Positions 17,592 through 27,058 of a DNA stretch of 64,000 nt are shown here, in pieces. The stretch is from Aeromonas schubertii (GTDB lineage: Bacteria; Pseudomonadota; Gammaproteobacteria; Enterobacterales; Aeromonadaceae), in the NCBI RefSeq assembly GCF_000820105.1, contig NZ_CDDB01000039.1, forward strand, positions 151,382 to 215,381. Reading direction: 5' to 3'. The position numbers and the translations under genes are program-made. How positions within the stretch are numbered: the first letter of the stretch is position 1; every line of letters begins with the position of its first letter. Below the pieces are notes generated by a model, which made no database searches, was not told the DNA's origin, and worked only from the letters and a program-made list of their open reading frames with translations.

Positions 17592-19352
17592 TTACTGCCA
17601 GCTGAAGGCTCGTTTGGCCCGCTGCAGCTTCTCATAGGCGGCCAGCAGTTTCTGGTGCAGGGGGAACTGAACCAGCGACTCGTCGCCGCTTTCAAGGCCA
17701 TGGAAGCGCGCCTCACCGTTGGCATGGCGCCACGCCTCCTGGAAGGCGGCCTCGCCATACATGCGGGTGAAGACGGCGAAGTATTGCTCGGGCTCGCGCT
17801 CGTCATCGAGCAGCAGCTCGACCGAGCTCTTCAGGGCGCGGTAGTAGTTGGCGCGATCCTGGGTGAAGACCGACTGGTTGAACTCCATGGTCCAGTCGAT
17901 CCACTCCAGGGCGGTCTCCAGCTCACCGGCGGCCAGGGCCAGCATAGCCTTGAGCTCACCCACTCGCAGGGTGTGCAGGGCGGTACCCTTGGCGGCGGCG
18001 ATGCCGAGCAGCTCGCGCACCCGGGTGCGCTCGTCGTGTCCTTCCTCTTCCAGCTGGTCGTAGAGGGCCATGTACTGCTCGGCATCCCACTCCAGGGAGG
18101 GCAGGGCCAGGATCACCTCGCGCAGGTGGGCGCCCATGTTGTTGTTGGCCAGCAGCAGATCCTCGGCCGGATAGATGTCGGACATGCCCGGCACCAGGAT
18201 GCGGCAGGCGTAGACGCCCAGGTGCTCGTAGTCGGCGATGTAGACCGGCTGCTCGAGCTCGTGGAAGATGCCGATCAGGTGGTCGAACTCCTCCTGGGTA
18301 GAGCCGGCGAAGTTCCAGTCGGCGAACTCGAAGTCGGCGTCTTGCTTGAACAGATCCCAACTGATGAGGCCCGAGGAGTCGATGAAGTGGGTCTCCAGGT
18401 TGTGGTGATCCGCCACCTCGTCGTTATCGAAGGCCGGCGGCATGAAGACGTCGAGATCCTTGAGGCCGCGGCCCTGCAGCAGCTCGGTCACGGTGCGCTC
18501 GAAGGCCACCTCGAAGCGCGGGTGGGCGCCGAAGGAGGCAAAGCAGGTACCGTTTTTGGGGTTGAGCAGCACCACGCAGATGACCGGATAACGACCACCG
18601 AGGGAGGCGTCATAGCTCAGGATCGGGAAGCCTTCGGCCTCCAGGGCGTCGATGGCTGCCTTGATCCCCGGATAGCGGGCGATCACCTCGTCCGGGATCT
18701 CCGGTAGGCTGATGGCCTCGGCGATGATCTTGTTCTTGACGTGGCGTTCGAACACCTCGGACAGGCCCTGGGTACGCGCCTCGGTTTTGGTGTTGCCAGC
18801 GCTCATGCCGTTGGAGACATAGAGGTTGCCGATGATGTTCATCGGGATGTAGACGGTCTGGTGATCCGACTGACGCTCGAAGGGCAGGGCCACGATGCCA
18901 CGCGCGTCGTTGTTGGATTGCAGATCCACCAGCATGTCGGCGGTCACCTCCCCTTCCGGGTTGTAGAACTTGCGGGTGAAGTCGTCGAGCAGACCCGCCG
19001 GCAGTTTGTCGCCCTCGATGGGGAACCACTTCTCGTTCGGGTAGTGGACGAAGTCGCCATTGGCGACCTCTTCACCCAGGTAGAAGTCGGCGAAGAAGTA
19101 GTTGGTGGAGAGACGCTCGAAGTATTCGCCCAGAGCCGAGGCCAGGGCGGCCTTCTTGCTGGCACCCTTGCCATTGGTAAAGCACAGGGGGCACTCCTTG
19201 TCGCGGATGTGCACGGACCAGACGTTGGGCACGGGGTTGAGCCAGGAGGCCTCTTCGATATCGAAGCCCAGGGCCTGCAGCTTGGTCTGGAAGCGCTCGA
19301 TGGAGTCTTCCAGTGCCGCGTCCTTGCCGGGGATAAAGGTATGGTCAGTCAT
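17592..19352 (-). CDS. ycaO: YcaO, ATP-dependent accessory factor for ribosomal protein S12 methylthiolation
   Basis: E. coli YcaO (586 residues) has an ATP-dependent cyclodehydratase-type fold and supports RimO in beta-methylthiolating S12. This protein is also 586 residues from the ATG at 19352 and is nearly identical in blocks such as CPLCFTNGKGASKKAALASA, GEYFERLSTNYFF, SNGMSAGNT and RTVTELLQGRGLKDLDVF. The last third is helical and TPR-like (TALHTLRVGELKAMLALAAG). An alternative ATG at 19376 lacks a Shine-Dalgarno. The ycaO-focA-pflB order is the same as in enterics. Confidence 0.96.
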   Translation of the reverse strand: MTDHTFIPGKDAALEDSIERFQTKLQALGFDIEEASWLNPVPNVWSVHIRDKECPLCFTNGKGASKKAALASALGEYFERLSTNYFFADFYLGEEVANGDFVHYPNEKWFPIEGDKLPAGLLDDFTRKFYNPEGEVTADMLVDLQSNNDARGIVALPFERQSDHQTVYIPMNIIGNLYVSNGMSAGNTKTEARTQGLSEVFERHVKNKIIAEAISLPEIPDEVIARYPGIKAAIDALEAEGFPILSYDASLGGRYPVICVVLLNPKNGTCFASFGAHPRFEVAFERTVTELLQGRGLKDLDVFMPPAFDNDEVADHHNLETHFIDSSGLISWDLFKQDADFEFADWNFAGSTQEEFDHLIGIFHELEQPVYIADYEHLGVYACRILVPGMSDIYPAEDLLLANNNMGAHLREVILALPSLEWDAEQYMALYDQLEEEGHDERTRVRELLGIAAAKGTALHTLRVGELKAMLALAAGELETALEWIDWTMEFNQSVFTQDRANYYRALKSSVELLLDDEREPEQYFAVFTRMYGEAAFQEAWRHANGEARFHGLESGDESLVQFPLHQKLLAAYEKLQRAKRAFSWQ

Positions 19353-19481
19353 CACTGTTGTTCCTGATAGGCTCATGTTTGGTCGCAGATAATAGCAGGA
19401 GCGGGGGGGCTTGGCAGGCCATTGGGCGAGGAATTTGGCGCGCCACCCTCTCGCTCGCCTGCGGTCACCCCGTTCAGGGGA

Positions 19482-19796
19482 TTAACCGACCAGTTTGAGC
19501 CCCAGTATGCCGGCGATAATCAGCCCGACACAGAGCAGCCGGGCACCATTGGCCGGCTCGTTAAAGAGCAGGATGCCGAGCAGCACGGTACCGACGGCGC
19601 CTATGCCGGTCCACACCGCATAGGCGGTGCCAAGGGGCAGCTGGCGCACCGCCTGGGCGAGCAGCGCTATGCTCACCCCCATGGCCGCCAGGGTGAGCAG
19701 GGTGGGGAGGGGGCGGCTAAACCCGTGGGTGTATTTAAGGCCAATGGCCCAGGCGACCTCGAAGAGGCCGGCCAGCAGTAGCACTATCCAGGACAT
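19482..19796 (-). CDS. gdx: Guanidinium exporter Gdx (SMR family, SugE)
   Basis: A 104-residue four-helix small multidrug resistance protein that exports guanidinium in exchange for protons. The essential glutamate is E13 in [16 protein letters not shown], and the Gdx-type (rather than Qac-type) sequence is clear in [20 protein letters not shown]. It works as a dual-topology dimer in the inner membrane. The start is ATG at 19796; the longer upstream frame covers the riboswitch. The guanidine-II riboswitch just upstream supports the substrate. Confidence 0.95.
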   Translation of the reverse strand: MSWIVLLLAGLFEVAWAIGLKYTHGFSRPLPTLLTLAAMGVSIALLAQAVRQLPLGTAYAVWTGIGAVGTVLLGILLFNEPANGARLLCVGLIIAGILGLKLVG

Positions 19797-19814
19797 GAGC
19801 GCGTCACTATCGGT

Positions 19815-19861
19815 GCCGGGTCGTCCCGGCGAAAGGAGGGCCGCCAGGGTCGTCCCCGGCG
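19815..19861 (-). promoter_or_regulatory. Guanidine-II riboswitch (mini-ykkC)
   Basis: On the minus strand two short hairpins each present an ACGA tetraloop on a GC stem: CGCCGGGG-ACGA-CCCTGGCG (19861-19842) and GCCGGG-ACGA-CCCGGC (19830-19815), joined by GCCCTCCTTTC-like linker sequence. Paired ACGR-loop hairpins directly before a gdx gene define the guanidine-II class. The pyrimidine-rich CCTCCTTT linker resembles an anti-Shine-Dalgarno. The second hairpin ends 18 nt before the ATG, consistent with translational control that turns export on with guanidine. Confidence 0.92.
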
Positions 19862-19886
19862 GGGCAGCGCGCTGCCATGGGTCCTC

Positions 19887-19892
19887 ATCATA
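19887..19892 (-). promoter_or_regulatory. Likely -10 element of gdx
   Basis: TATGAT (19892-19887 on the minus strand) would start transcription near 19880, giving a leader of about 84 nt that just contains the riboswitch plus a GGCAGCGCGCTGCC palindrome (19876-19863). I see no convincing -35. Confidence 0.4.
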
Positions 19893-19975
19893 ACGGGGAG
19901 AGAGGCCTTTGCGCCATCTTTGGCCCGGATGGGACACTGTTGCAGCAAGCGACGAGGAATATTGCAGAAATCGAC

Positions 19976-20003
19976 TTGCGCGTCGGCCCACAATCCGTAA
20001 TGT
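19976..20003 (+). promoter_or_regulatory. Possible asd promoter
   Basis: TTGCGC (19976-19981), a 16-nt spacer and TAATGT (19998-20003) form a moderate sigma70-like promoter with a start near 20010 and a leader of about 100 nt. No lysine or threonine leader element is evident in that leader. Confidence 0.4.
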
Positions 20004-20109
20004 GGAGAGACGCATTTTTCGCAGCGCAATGTTTGTTACCGCTCTGTTGCCAAAGGGGCTCAGGGCGTTTTTATCGAGAGTTTCTCAGCTATCCAGGGTA
20101 GGAAATATC

Positions 20110-21225
20110 ATGAAAAAAGTCGGTTTGGTCGGTTGGCGCGGTATGGTGGGCTCGGTGTTGATGAGCCGCATGCAGGAAGAGAAGGACTTCGCCCGCATCC
20201 AGCCCACCTTCTTCACCACCTCGCAAGCCGGCGAGGCCGCCCCCAACTTCGGTATCGATGCCGGCACCCTGCAGGATGCCTTCGACATCGAGGCGCTCGC
20301 CAGCCAGGAGATCATCATCACCTGTCAGGGTGGCGACTACACCAAGGACGTCTACCCGCGCCTGCTGGCCAGCGGCTGGCAAGGCTACTGGATTGATGCC
20401 GCCTCGGCCCTGCGCATGGAAAAAGACGCGGTTATCATCCTGGACCCGGTCAACGGCGATGTCATCGAGCGCGCCCTGGACGAGGGCGTTAAGGCCTTTG
20501 TCGGCGGCAACTGTACCGTCAGTCTGATGCTGCTGGCCCTGGGTGGCCTGTTCAAGGCCGATCTGGTGGAGTGGGTAAGCGTGGCCACCTATCAGGCCGC
20601 CTCCGGCGGCGGCGCCCGCCATATGCGCGAGCTGGTCACCCAGATGGGGCTGCTGCGCGACGAGGTGGCGGTGGAGCTGGCCGATCCCGCCTCTGCCATC
20701 CTCGACATCGAGCGCAAGATCACCGAGAAGACCCGCTCCGGCACCCTGCCGGTCGATAACTTCGGCGTGCCCCTGGCCGGCAGCCTGATCCCCTGGATTG
20801 ACACCGCCCTGCCCAACGGTCAGAGCCGTGAAGAGTGGAAGGGTCAGGCCGAGACCAACAAGATCCTCGGCATCGACGGCGCCCCGGTGCCGGTCGACGG
20901 TCTGTGCGTGCGCGTCGGTGCCCTGCGCTGCCACAGCCAGGCCTTCACCATCAAGCTGAAGAAGGATCTGCCCCTGGCCGAGATCGAGGCCCTGCTGGCG
21001 GCCCACAACGATTGGGTCAAGGTGATCCCGAACGAGCGCGATATCACGGCACGGGAGCTGACCCCGGCCGCCGTCACCGGCACCCTGGCCATCCCGGTCG
21101 GTCGTCTGCGCAAGCTCAACATGGGGCCTGAGTACCTCTCCGCCTTCACCGTGGGTGATCAGCTGCTGTGGGGCGCCGCCGAGCCCCTGCGCCGCATGCT
21201 CAACATCCTGCTCGATCGCGCTTAA
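20110..21225 (+). CDS. asd: Aspartate-semialdehyde dehydrogenase
   Basis: Reduces aspartyl phosphate to aspartate semialdehyde with NADPH, the step after aspartokinase for lysine, diaminopimelate, threonine and methionine. The 371-residue protein matches E. coli Asd (367). It has the nucleotide-binding [11 protein letters not shown], catalytic C135 in GGNCTVSLM, and the [11 protein letters not shown] and [14 protein letters not shown] blocks. AGGAAAT precedes ATG 20110; an in-frame extension to 19909 has no family similarity. This branch shares the pathway with lysC at the window start. Confidence 0.97.
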   Translation: MKKVGLVGWRGMVGSVLMSRMQEEKDFARIQPTFFTTSQAGEAAPNFGIDAGTLQDAFDIEALASQEIIITCQGGDYTKDVYPRLLASGWQGYWIDAASALRMEKDAVIILDPVNGDVIERALDEGVKAFVGGNCTVSLMLLALGGLFKADLVEWVSVATYQAASGGGARHMRELVTQMGLLRDEVAVELADPASAILDIERKITEKTRSGTLPVDNFGVPLAGSLIPWIDTALPNGQSREEWKGQAETNKILGIDGAPVPVDGLCVRVGALRCHSQAFTIKLKKDLPLAEIEALLAAHNDWVKVIPNERDITARELTPAAVTGTLAIPVGRLRKLNMGPEYLSAFTVGDQLLWGAAEPLRRMLNILLDRA

Positions 21226-21265
21226 GTGCATTCGCCCTCCCCGACGGGGGAGGGATATTGGCAAC

Positions 21266-21295
21266 AAAAAGGGCTCCCATCGGGAGCCCTTTTTC
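21266..21295. terminator. Bidirectional terminator between asd and satP
   Basis: AAAAAGGGCTCCC and GGGAGCCCTTTTT form a perfect stem around ATC, with A on one side and T on the other, so it can end asd rightward and satP leftward. Confidence 0.9.
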
Positions 21296-21312
21296 ATCTC
21301 GACGCGCCGTGA

Positions 21313-21906
21313 TCAGGCGGCGGCTTTCAGGGTGGCGACCGGCTTGGCCTTCTCACCGATGGGCAGCACGACGCGGCCGAACTGCTCGTTCAGCACGGTA
21401 GCCATGGCCAGGTAGATGGCGCTGGCACCACAGATGATCCCTTCAAAACCGGCAATGGTGCCGATCAGGGTGCTGCCGGTGAAGTCGCGGGCGGCCAGCA
21501 GGAAGAAGAGTACGGTCAATGAGGCGAAGACAAACTGCTTCACCTTGGGGAAGTTGACGGTGCCGCACAGCATGAAGAGGGTGAAGACGCCCCACATCAG
21601 CAGGTACCAGCCCATGTAGGCGTGGGGAGTGGCTTCAGCCAGACCCATGGTCGGCATGACGATCAGGGCCACCAGGGTCAGCCAGAACAGACCGTAGGAG
21701 GTAAAGGCGGTCACACCGAAGGTGTTGCCACGCTTGTACTCCATGATGCCGGCGATGATCTGGGCGACGCCGCCGTAGAAGAGACCCATGGCCAGGATCA
21801 TGGCGCTGATCGGGAAGAAACCTGCGTTGTGGATGTTGAGCAGGATGGTGGTCATGCCGAAGCCCATCAGACCGAGGGGTGCCGGGTTGGCCAGTTTTTC
21901 ACTCAC
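21313..21906 (-). CDS. satP: Acetate/succinate:H+ symporter SatP (YaaH)
   Basis: A 197-residue inner-membrane protein of the AceTr family with six hydrophobic segments. The signature near the N-terminus, NPAPLGLMGFGMTTILLN, and the end CGASAIYLAMATVLNEQFGR are nearly the same as in E. coli YaaH/SatP (188 residues). The start is GTG at 21906 (MSEKLANPAPLG) with GGAG at 8 nt; upstream in-frame codons are not conserved. Confidence 0.94.
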   Translation of the reverse strand: MSEKLANPAPLGLMGFGMTTILLNIHNAGFFPISAMILAMGLFYGGVAQIIAGIMEYKRGNTFGVTAFTSYGLFWLTLVALIVMPTMGLAEATPHAYMGWYLLMWGVFTLFMLCGTVNFPKVKQFVFASLTVLFFLLAARDFTGSTLIGTIAGFEGIICGASAIYLAMATVLNEQFGRVVLPIGEKAKPVATLKAAA

Positions 21907-22089
21907 GTGAGGATCTCCAAAGGTGGGGGATTGATTAAAAAGTCGCGGGATTCTAGTCATGGCCACGGGACGAGACAAGGGGGAAAGCTCGGCTTTGGTG
22001 AAAAAAAACCACAACATGGGAAGGGGAGAAACCGATTGTTTCCCCCCTGTTTTTGCGCTGTTGCACACTTGGTGTGAAAACGGCTCTTT

Positions 22090-24930
22090 TTAGTTGAGCT
22101 CGGTAGAGAAGAGGACGCGGGGCCCCCCTTGCTCACCTGCTATCTGGCTGTCGAGGACGAAGACCCGATCCGGCGGGATCTTGTAATCATCCACAAACAT
22201 TGCCTTGATGGCCTGGGCTCGGCGTGTCGCCAGCCGGCGCAGGCTCTTGTCGCTCACCTCCTGGCGGGTGGCCAGTGTCTCTATGCCCCACTGCCAGGCG
22301 CCGTTGCTGCCCGGGACCAGTTGATGGGCCAGAGCCTGCTCCTTGAGCGGGCCAGCGAAGGTGGTCTGGAAGAGATCCTCCAGGGCTTCCTGCATCTCGG
22401 GATCCTGCCCGATGTCGCCGAGGGAGATACTGCGATCCAGCTCCTTGCCGAGTTGGTTCTCCAGTTGCTGGCGCTGCAGCGCCAGCAGATCTCCCCGCTT
22501 GTCGACCTCACCGCGTAGGTTGATCCCGAGCCGGGGGCGCTGCTGCAGGGCATCGGCCAGGCTGGCGACCCGTTCACGCTGGGCGGGCGCCAGTTCACTC
22601 TCACCGGGGGCAAACTGCACCTCATCGAGAGACTCACTGCTCCCCGAGAGGGAGGCGAGCAGGGAGAAGGGCGCGGTGACCGCCTTGCTCAGTGTGTTAC
22701 CAAGAACGTTCCACAGCAGGCTGCCTATCTTGAAGTCAGGCTGGTTGAGATCCCCCTTGACCTTGAGATCCAGGTTGATCACGCCATTGGCATCCGACAG
22801 CAGGGCGATGGCGAGCTTGAGGGGGAGATCCAGTGCCTGGGGGCTCTCCACCTTCTCGCCCAGCTTGAGCTTGGTGATGCGAATGTCGTTACTCCCCTCG
22901 AGCCTGCTCCCCTCCAACTGGTATTTGAGGGTCATGGAGACCTGGCCCCGATCGATGGCGTAGCCTGCATAGGTGGCGCTGTAGGGGGTGAAGGTGGTGA
23001 GCTCCAGGCTCTTGAAATTGGCCACCAGATCCAGCACCGGCTCCTCGATCAGCAGGTTGGCACTCCCCTCGATAGAGACGGGGGCGGTGCGATCTACCTT
23101 GCCCTGCAGGCTGATCCGGGAGCGATTGCCGGGGATGTTGCTGACGTTGCGGGTGATGCCGTTGAGTGCGGCGATATCGACCACAAAGTCCCGGCTCAGG
23201 CGGCGATCGGCAAAGCGCAGGTTGCCCTGACGGGTGACGACCTCATCGATATGCAGGCGAGGGGTTGGGCCCGCGCTCTGCGGATCCCGGGTCGGGGCGT
23301 TGGGCAGCAGCAGGGAGGCGAGATTGGTGTTGCCCTCCTTGTCTATCTCGAGGCGACTGAAGGGCTGCTCAAGAAGAACACGGCCTATCTCGCTCTTGAG
23401 GGTGAGCAGATCGCTCTTGAGCCGCTCCACCTGCAGCTCCTGCCAGGCGAGCAGTCGCTGGTTGTCGCGCTTGTCCACCACCCGGACATCACGAATGGTC
23501 AGCCCCCCTTCCAGGGTGGCCTGGCGCCAACGTCCGGCGCTGTCCTGCTCGAGATGCAGCTGTTGGCGGGTGGTGAGCGCACCCGACTCGATGCGCAGCC
23601 TCAGGTAGTTTTGTACATAGGCCTGGGCCCAACCCAGGGGAATCTCGTCAAGCGCCAGGGCCCCCGTCAGGCGCAGGGGGGAGAGGCTTATCGCTCCGTT
23701 GAACGAGCCTTTGGCCTCCTGGTCGAGCCGGGTTGAGAAGGTGAACGGGCTCTGCTTGTCGAGCCGCTCCGAGAGAGCGCCCAGGGTCAGATCCAGATTC
23801 GAGAAGGCACGCTGGCGGGACTTGCCGGAGCTGGACTCCCACAGGTCGATACTCCCCCCCTTGAGCTGCACCTTATCCAGCGTCCAGCGCCAGGGTGTGG
23901 GAGGCGCAGTGTCTTTGGCGTCAGTGGGGGGCAGCAGGGCCATCAGGTCCGGCTCATAGCGCTCGTCGAGTAGCAGCGCCAGATGGGGGGATTGCCAGCT
24001 CAGGCTCTTGACGCTCAGTTGCTGTTTTTGGCCATCGACCTTGATCCCGTCGAGGGCGAGGGTGGCGAAGTTGAGCCACTCGCCCGGTCTGCCGGGCTGA
24101 GCCTTGCTGCGAGCCAGATGCACCTTGCCCAGTTGCAGCTTGCCTGCCTCTATCTTCCAGCCCGCCTCGCCAGCCTGCCAGCGGGCTGCCGCGGTGAGGG
24201 TGCCCTTGGTGATCGTTGCCTTGAACCAGGGTTGCCAGAGCGGGGTGAAGGGGGCGAGGGAGAGCCCCTCGAGCCGGCTGTCGCCACTGACCGTCCAGGG
24301 GGAGAGACGCACCTCTCCCTTGCTCTGCAGCGCCGCCCCGTTGAGGCGAGCGGTCAGGGTATAGGGCAGGGGCGCTGCGGCCATCAGGTTAACGCCGGGC
24401 AGGGTCAGGTCGATGTTATCCAGAGTGAGCGACGGATCCCGGCGGCCTTTGGCCAGGGCGCGTTCGTCGCGATAGTGAATCGCACCGCGCCGCACGCTCA
24501 GCTGCCCAATCTCCAGCCCGGGTGGGGTGCCGGAGGGCGCGGCACTGGCATCGCCGCGCAAGGGGGCCAGCGCCGTCATCAGATTGAGGGTGGCGTCACC
24601 GGTGCGTACCAGCTCGAGGCGAGCCCCGCCCAGAGACAGGGTGTGAAGGATGAGGCGTTGCTGACGCAGTGAGTCCCACCAGGCCGGCGCCACGGTAAGC
24701 TCGTCCCAGGCGAGCAGGGGGGCTCCTGCGCTGTCCCTGAGGCTCAGGGCGGGAAGGCTCAGGGTGTGAAGGCCAAATACCGGAGGTTGCCACTCAAGTT
24801 GCAGACCGGTGCGCTCGGCCAGCCAGGGGGGCAGATAGCGATGCAGGAGCACAGGGGTCTGCCAGATCAGCAAGATCAGCAGGGTAAACGGAATGAGGGG
24901 CCAGTAACGGCGAAGCTGGGAGTACGACAT
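22090..24930 (-). CDS. Large DUF748/AsmA-like inner-membrane-anchored periplasmic protein
   Basis: A 946-residue protein with one N-terminal membrane segment (about 10-28, WPLIPFTLLILLIW) and a long beta-rich periplasmic body with repeated AsmA-like strands. The region about 545-760 (DEVVTRQGNLRFADRRL to YAGYAIDRGQVSMTLKYQLEG, DIRITKLKLGE, SPQALDLPLKLAIALLSDANGVI) is the DUF748 pattern. The C-terminus (FAPGESELAPAQRERVASLADAL) looks OmpA-like. AsmA-type proteins are thought to bridge the envelope for lipid movement; that role here is inference. Confidence 0.85.
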   Translation of the reverse strand: MSYSQLRRYWPLIPFTLLILLIWQTPVLLHRYLPPWLAERTGLQLEWQPPVFGLHTLSLPALSLRDSAGAPLLAWDELTVAPAWWDSLRQQRLILHTLSLGGARLELVRTGDATLNLMTALAPLRGDASAAPSGTPPGLEIGQLSVRRGAIHYRDERALAKGRRDPSLTLDNIDLTLPGVNLMAAAPLPYTLTARLNGAALQSKGEVRLSPWTVSGDSRLEGLSLAPFTPLWQPWFKATITKGTLTAAARWQAGEAGWKIEAGKLQLGKVHLARSKAQPGRPGEWLNFATLALDGIKVDGQKQQLSVKSLSWQSPHLALLLDERYEPDLMALLPPTDAKDTAPPTPWRWTLDKVQLKGGSIDLWESSSGKSRQRAFSNLDLTLGALSERLDKQSPFTFSTRLDQEAKGSFNGAISLSPLRLTGALALDEIPLGWAQAYVQNYLRLRIESGALTTRQQLHLEQDSAGRWRQATLEGGLTIRDVRVVDKRDNQRLLAWQELQVERLKSDLLTLKSEIGRVLLEQPFSRLEIDKEGNTNLASLLLPNAPTRDPQSAGPTPRLHIDEVVTRQGNLRFADRRLSRDFVVDIAALNGITRNVSNIPGNRSRISLQGKVDRTAPVSIEGSANLLIEEPVLDLVANFKSLELTTFTPYSATYAGYAIDRGQVSMTLKYQLEGSRLEGSNDIRITKLKLGEKVESPQALDLPLKLAIALLSDANGVINLDLKVKGDLNQPDFKIGSLLWNVLGNTLSKAVTAPFSLLASLSGSSESLDEVQFAPGESELAPAQRERVASLADALQQRPRLGINLRGEVDKRGDLLALQRQQLENQLGKELDRSISLGDIGQDPEMQEALEDLFQTTFAGPLKEQALAHQLVPGSNGAWQWGIETLATRQEVSDKSLRRLATRRAQAIKAMFVDDYKIPPDRVFVLDSQIAGEQGGPRVLFSTELN

Positions 24931-24958
24931 GGATTCACTCAGGCCTTTGATGGCGCCA

Positions 24959-25720
24959 TTATCGCACCGCGACGGCGCTCAAACCATAGGCTTGCCACAG
25001 TTTGGTCAGTACCCCCTTTTGCTCCAGCTCGCCAAGATAATGCTGGAGCATGGGAAGGCTCACCCTGGATGCGGGATGGATGAGGGCCCTGAGCTGATAG
25101 CGCTGATCCCAGTTATGGGAGATGAGCAGTTGCTTCCTGAGCTCGGGGTGCTGGTCAAGATAGCGCTGCAGATAGGCCTGGGTGATGATCCCCACATCGC
25201 CCCTGCCCAGGAGCAGTGCCTTGATGATACTGACATTATCCTTGACCAGCAGGATGTCGTAGCGCTGTTGCAAGATGGCGGGATCCCCTTCGAAGTCGGC
25301 GAAGCCGTAGTGATACCCTTTGACGCCGATGAGACGCAGCTTGTCGATCTGGTCGAACAGACGTTGGTCCCGCCCCGGCTTGTTGAGGGCGATGTAGCGT
25401 TCGCCGTCAAACAGAAAGGGTGGGGAGATCATGATCCGCTCACTGCTCCAACCCCAGTTGACGTCTTCAAACAGCATCATGTCGAAACGACCAAGCTGCA
25501 GCGCCTCATAGCGGTTGGCGCTCGAGGTGGGGACAAAGAGGAAGTGATAGTCAGACTGCCCGGCGTTGAGCGCCTCGATTAAATCCAGCGTCAGCCCCTG
25601 CCAACCCCCATCGGCGCGCTTCTCCACGAAGGGGGCGAAAGGATAGCCGCCGACCTTCACCTCGACGGCACCCCAGGCGAAGCAGGCGAAAAAGAGCCCC
25701 AATCCAGTCAGCCACCTCAT
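24959..25720 (-). CDS. Periplasmic solute-binding protein, family 3-like
   Basis: A 253-residue protein with a signal peptide (about 1-17, WLTGLGLFFACFAWG) and a bilobal binding-protein pattern: VGGYPFAPFVEKR, WQGLTLDLIEALN, GRFDMMLFEDVNW and AYLQRYLDQHPELRKQL. No permease or ATPase lies nearby, so it may be an orphan sensor-type or non-transport member. It lies 28 bp upstream of the DUF748 gene on the same strand, so the two may be co-transcribed. Confidence 0.78.
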   Translation of the reverse strand: MRWLTGLGLFFACFAWGAVEVKVGGYPFAPFVEKRADGGWQGLTLDLIEALNAGQSDYHFLFVPTSSANRYEALQLGRFDMMLFEDVNWGWSSERIMISPPFLFDGERYIALNKPGRDQRLFDQIDKLRLIGVKGYHYGFADFEGDPAILQQRYDILLVKDNVSIIKALLLGRGDVGIITQAYLQRYLDQHPELRKQLLISHNWDQRYQLRALIHPASRVSLPMLQHYLGELEQKGVLTKLWQAYGLSAVAVR

Positions 25721-25757
25721 CCATCATCCCCCGCTCAAGCCCCACTCTCAGCTTTTC

Positions 25758-26147
25758 CTAGGCGGCACCGGAATTCAAGTCATCGAGGGCCCTTTGACAG
25801 CGTTTTGCGGCTGCCTCGAGCTCGGCCATCACCATGCGGATATCCTCCATCTGTTGATCCAGGGCGGCGCGTCTCACCGTGATCAGCGCCAGCATGGAGT
25901 GCAGCTGGGTGCGGCTCGAGGGATCGGCATCGTAGAGCTCAAACAGTTCGCGCACCTCGGCCAGGCTAAAACCCAGCCGTTTGCCCCGCAGGATCAGCTT
26001 GAGGCGGGTACGATCCCGCTGGTTATAGATGCGACTTTGCCCCTCCCGGGTGGGGGTCAGCAGCCCCTCATCCTCGTAGTAGCGGATGGTGCGGGGGGTG
26101 ATGTCGAACTCCTGGGCCAGCTGGGAGATGGTATAGGTTCGGTTCAT
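25758..26147 (-). CDS. liuR: MerR-family regulator of branched-chain amino acid catabolism (LiuR)
   Basis: A 129-residue MerR-type regulator: winged-helix YTISQLAQEFDITPRTIRYYEDEGLL at the N-terminus, then a dimerisation coiled coil (about 80-120). It lacks the metal-binding cysteines of MerR/CueR. Sequence and position in the liu operon identify it as LiuR, which in gammaproteobacteria represses liu and ivd genes. It is the last gene; its ATG overlaps the liuE stop as ATGA, so the regulator is made from the operon it controls. Confidence 0.9.
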   Translation of the reverse strand: MNRTYTISQLAQEFDITPRTIRYYEDEGLLTPTREGQSRIYNQRDRTRLKLILRGKRLGFSLAEVRELFELYDADPSSRTQLHSMLALITVRRAALDQQMEDIRMVMAELEAAAKRCQRALDDLNSGAA

Positions 26148-27058
26148 GAGTGCACCTCCTGACGCGCCTTGGCACAGAGGGCTCGCCCGGTGCGCGAGCC
26201 GTTGGGGCGCCCCAGCGCCCGGCTGATCCACTCTCCGGTCGCGGCCAGGAGCGGGAGAGTGACTCCGCAGTCGAGCCCCAGCCCTTGCAGCAGATAGACC
26301 ACCTCTTCGCTGGCCAGGTTACCCGAGGCCCCCGGTGCATAGGGACAGCCGCCGAGCCCGGCCACCGAGCTGTCGATGATGCGTATACCCCGCTCCAGAG
26401 CCGGTAACAGATTGGCCAGGGCCTGGCCATAGGTGTCGTGAAAGTGGACCGCCACCTGGCCGGCAGGTACCTCGCCGAGCACGGCGTCGAGCATGGGCGC
26501 CACGCTGCCCGGCGTGCCGACCCCTATGGTATCGCCGAGGGAAATTTCGTCACAGCCAAGGTCGAGCAGCCGGGCGGCGAGTTGAGCCACCCGTTTGGGG
26601 CGGGTGATGCCGTCATAAGGACAGGCGATGACGGTGGAGAGGTAGCCCCGCACCCGGACCCCGTGGCGGCGGGCTTCGCTGGCCAGGGGGCCAAAGCGCA
26701 GCAGAGACTCCTCAATACCCATGCCGATGTTGGCCAAGGTAAAGCCTTCGGAGCAGGCGGTAAAGAGGCCAATCTCCTGCACGCCGGCGCCAAGGGCGGC
26801 CATGAGTCCCTGCTCATTGGGTACCAGGGCGCCGAGACGCAGGTCCGGGTGGCGGGGCAGGGCGGCCAGAAGGGCCGCAGAATCGGCCATCTGGGGAACG
26901 CGCTTGGGGGAGACGAAGGCCGCCACCTCGATGCGGGAGAGGCCGCTGCGCCACAGGCGTTCCACCAGTTCGATGCGAAGTGGCAGGGGGAGGTGGTGGG
27001 GTTCGTTTTGCAGGCCATCCCGGGGGCCCATCTCCACCAGGGTTACACGATCGCTCAT
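26144..27058 (-). CDS. liuE: Hydroxymethylglutaryl-CoA lyase
   Basis: Cleaves HMG-CoA to acetoacetate and acetyl-CoA, the last step of leucine degradation. The 304-residue protein (also called MvaB) has the DRE-TIM motif VEMGPRDGLQNE, the metal-binding histidines in VAVHFHDTYG, and the conserved GLGGCPYAPGASGN loop with the active-site cysteine. The start ATG directly follows the liuD stop TAG. Confidence 0.95.
   Translation of the reverse strand: MSDRVTLVEMGPRDGLQNEPHHLPLPLRIELVERLWRSGLSRIEVAAFVSPKRVPQMADSAALLAALPRHPDLRLGALVPNEQGLMAALGAGVQEIGLFTACSEGFTLANIGMGIEESLLRFGPLASEARRHGVRVRGYLSTVIACPYDGITRPKRVAQLAARLLDLGCDEISLGDTIGVGTPGSVAPMLDAVLGEVPAGQVAVHFHDTYGQALANLLPALERGIRIIDSSVAGLGGCPYAPGASGNLASEEVVYLLQGLGLDCGVTLPLLAATGEWISRALGRPNGSRTGRALCAKARQEVHS

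Noticed and set aside
22020-22080. A TTGCACACTTGGTGTGAA sequence upstream of satP as a CRP site
   Set aside because: The half-sites are out of register with TGTGA-N6-TCACA, so I do not call it.
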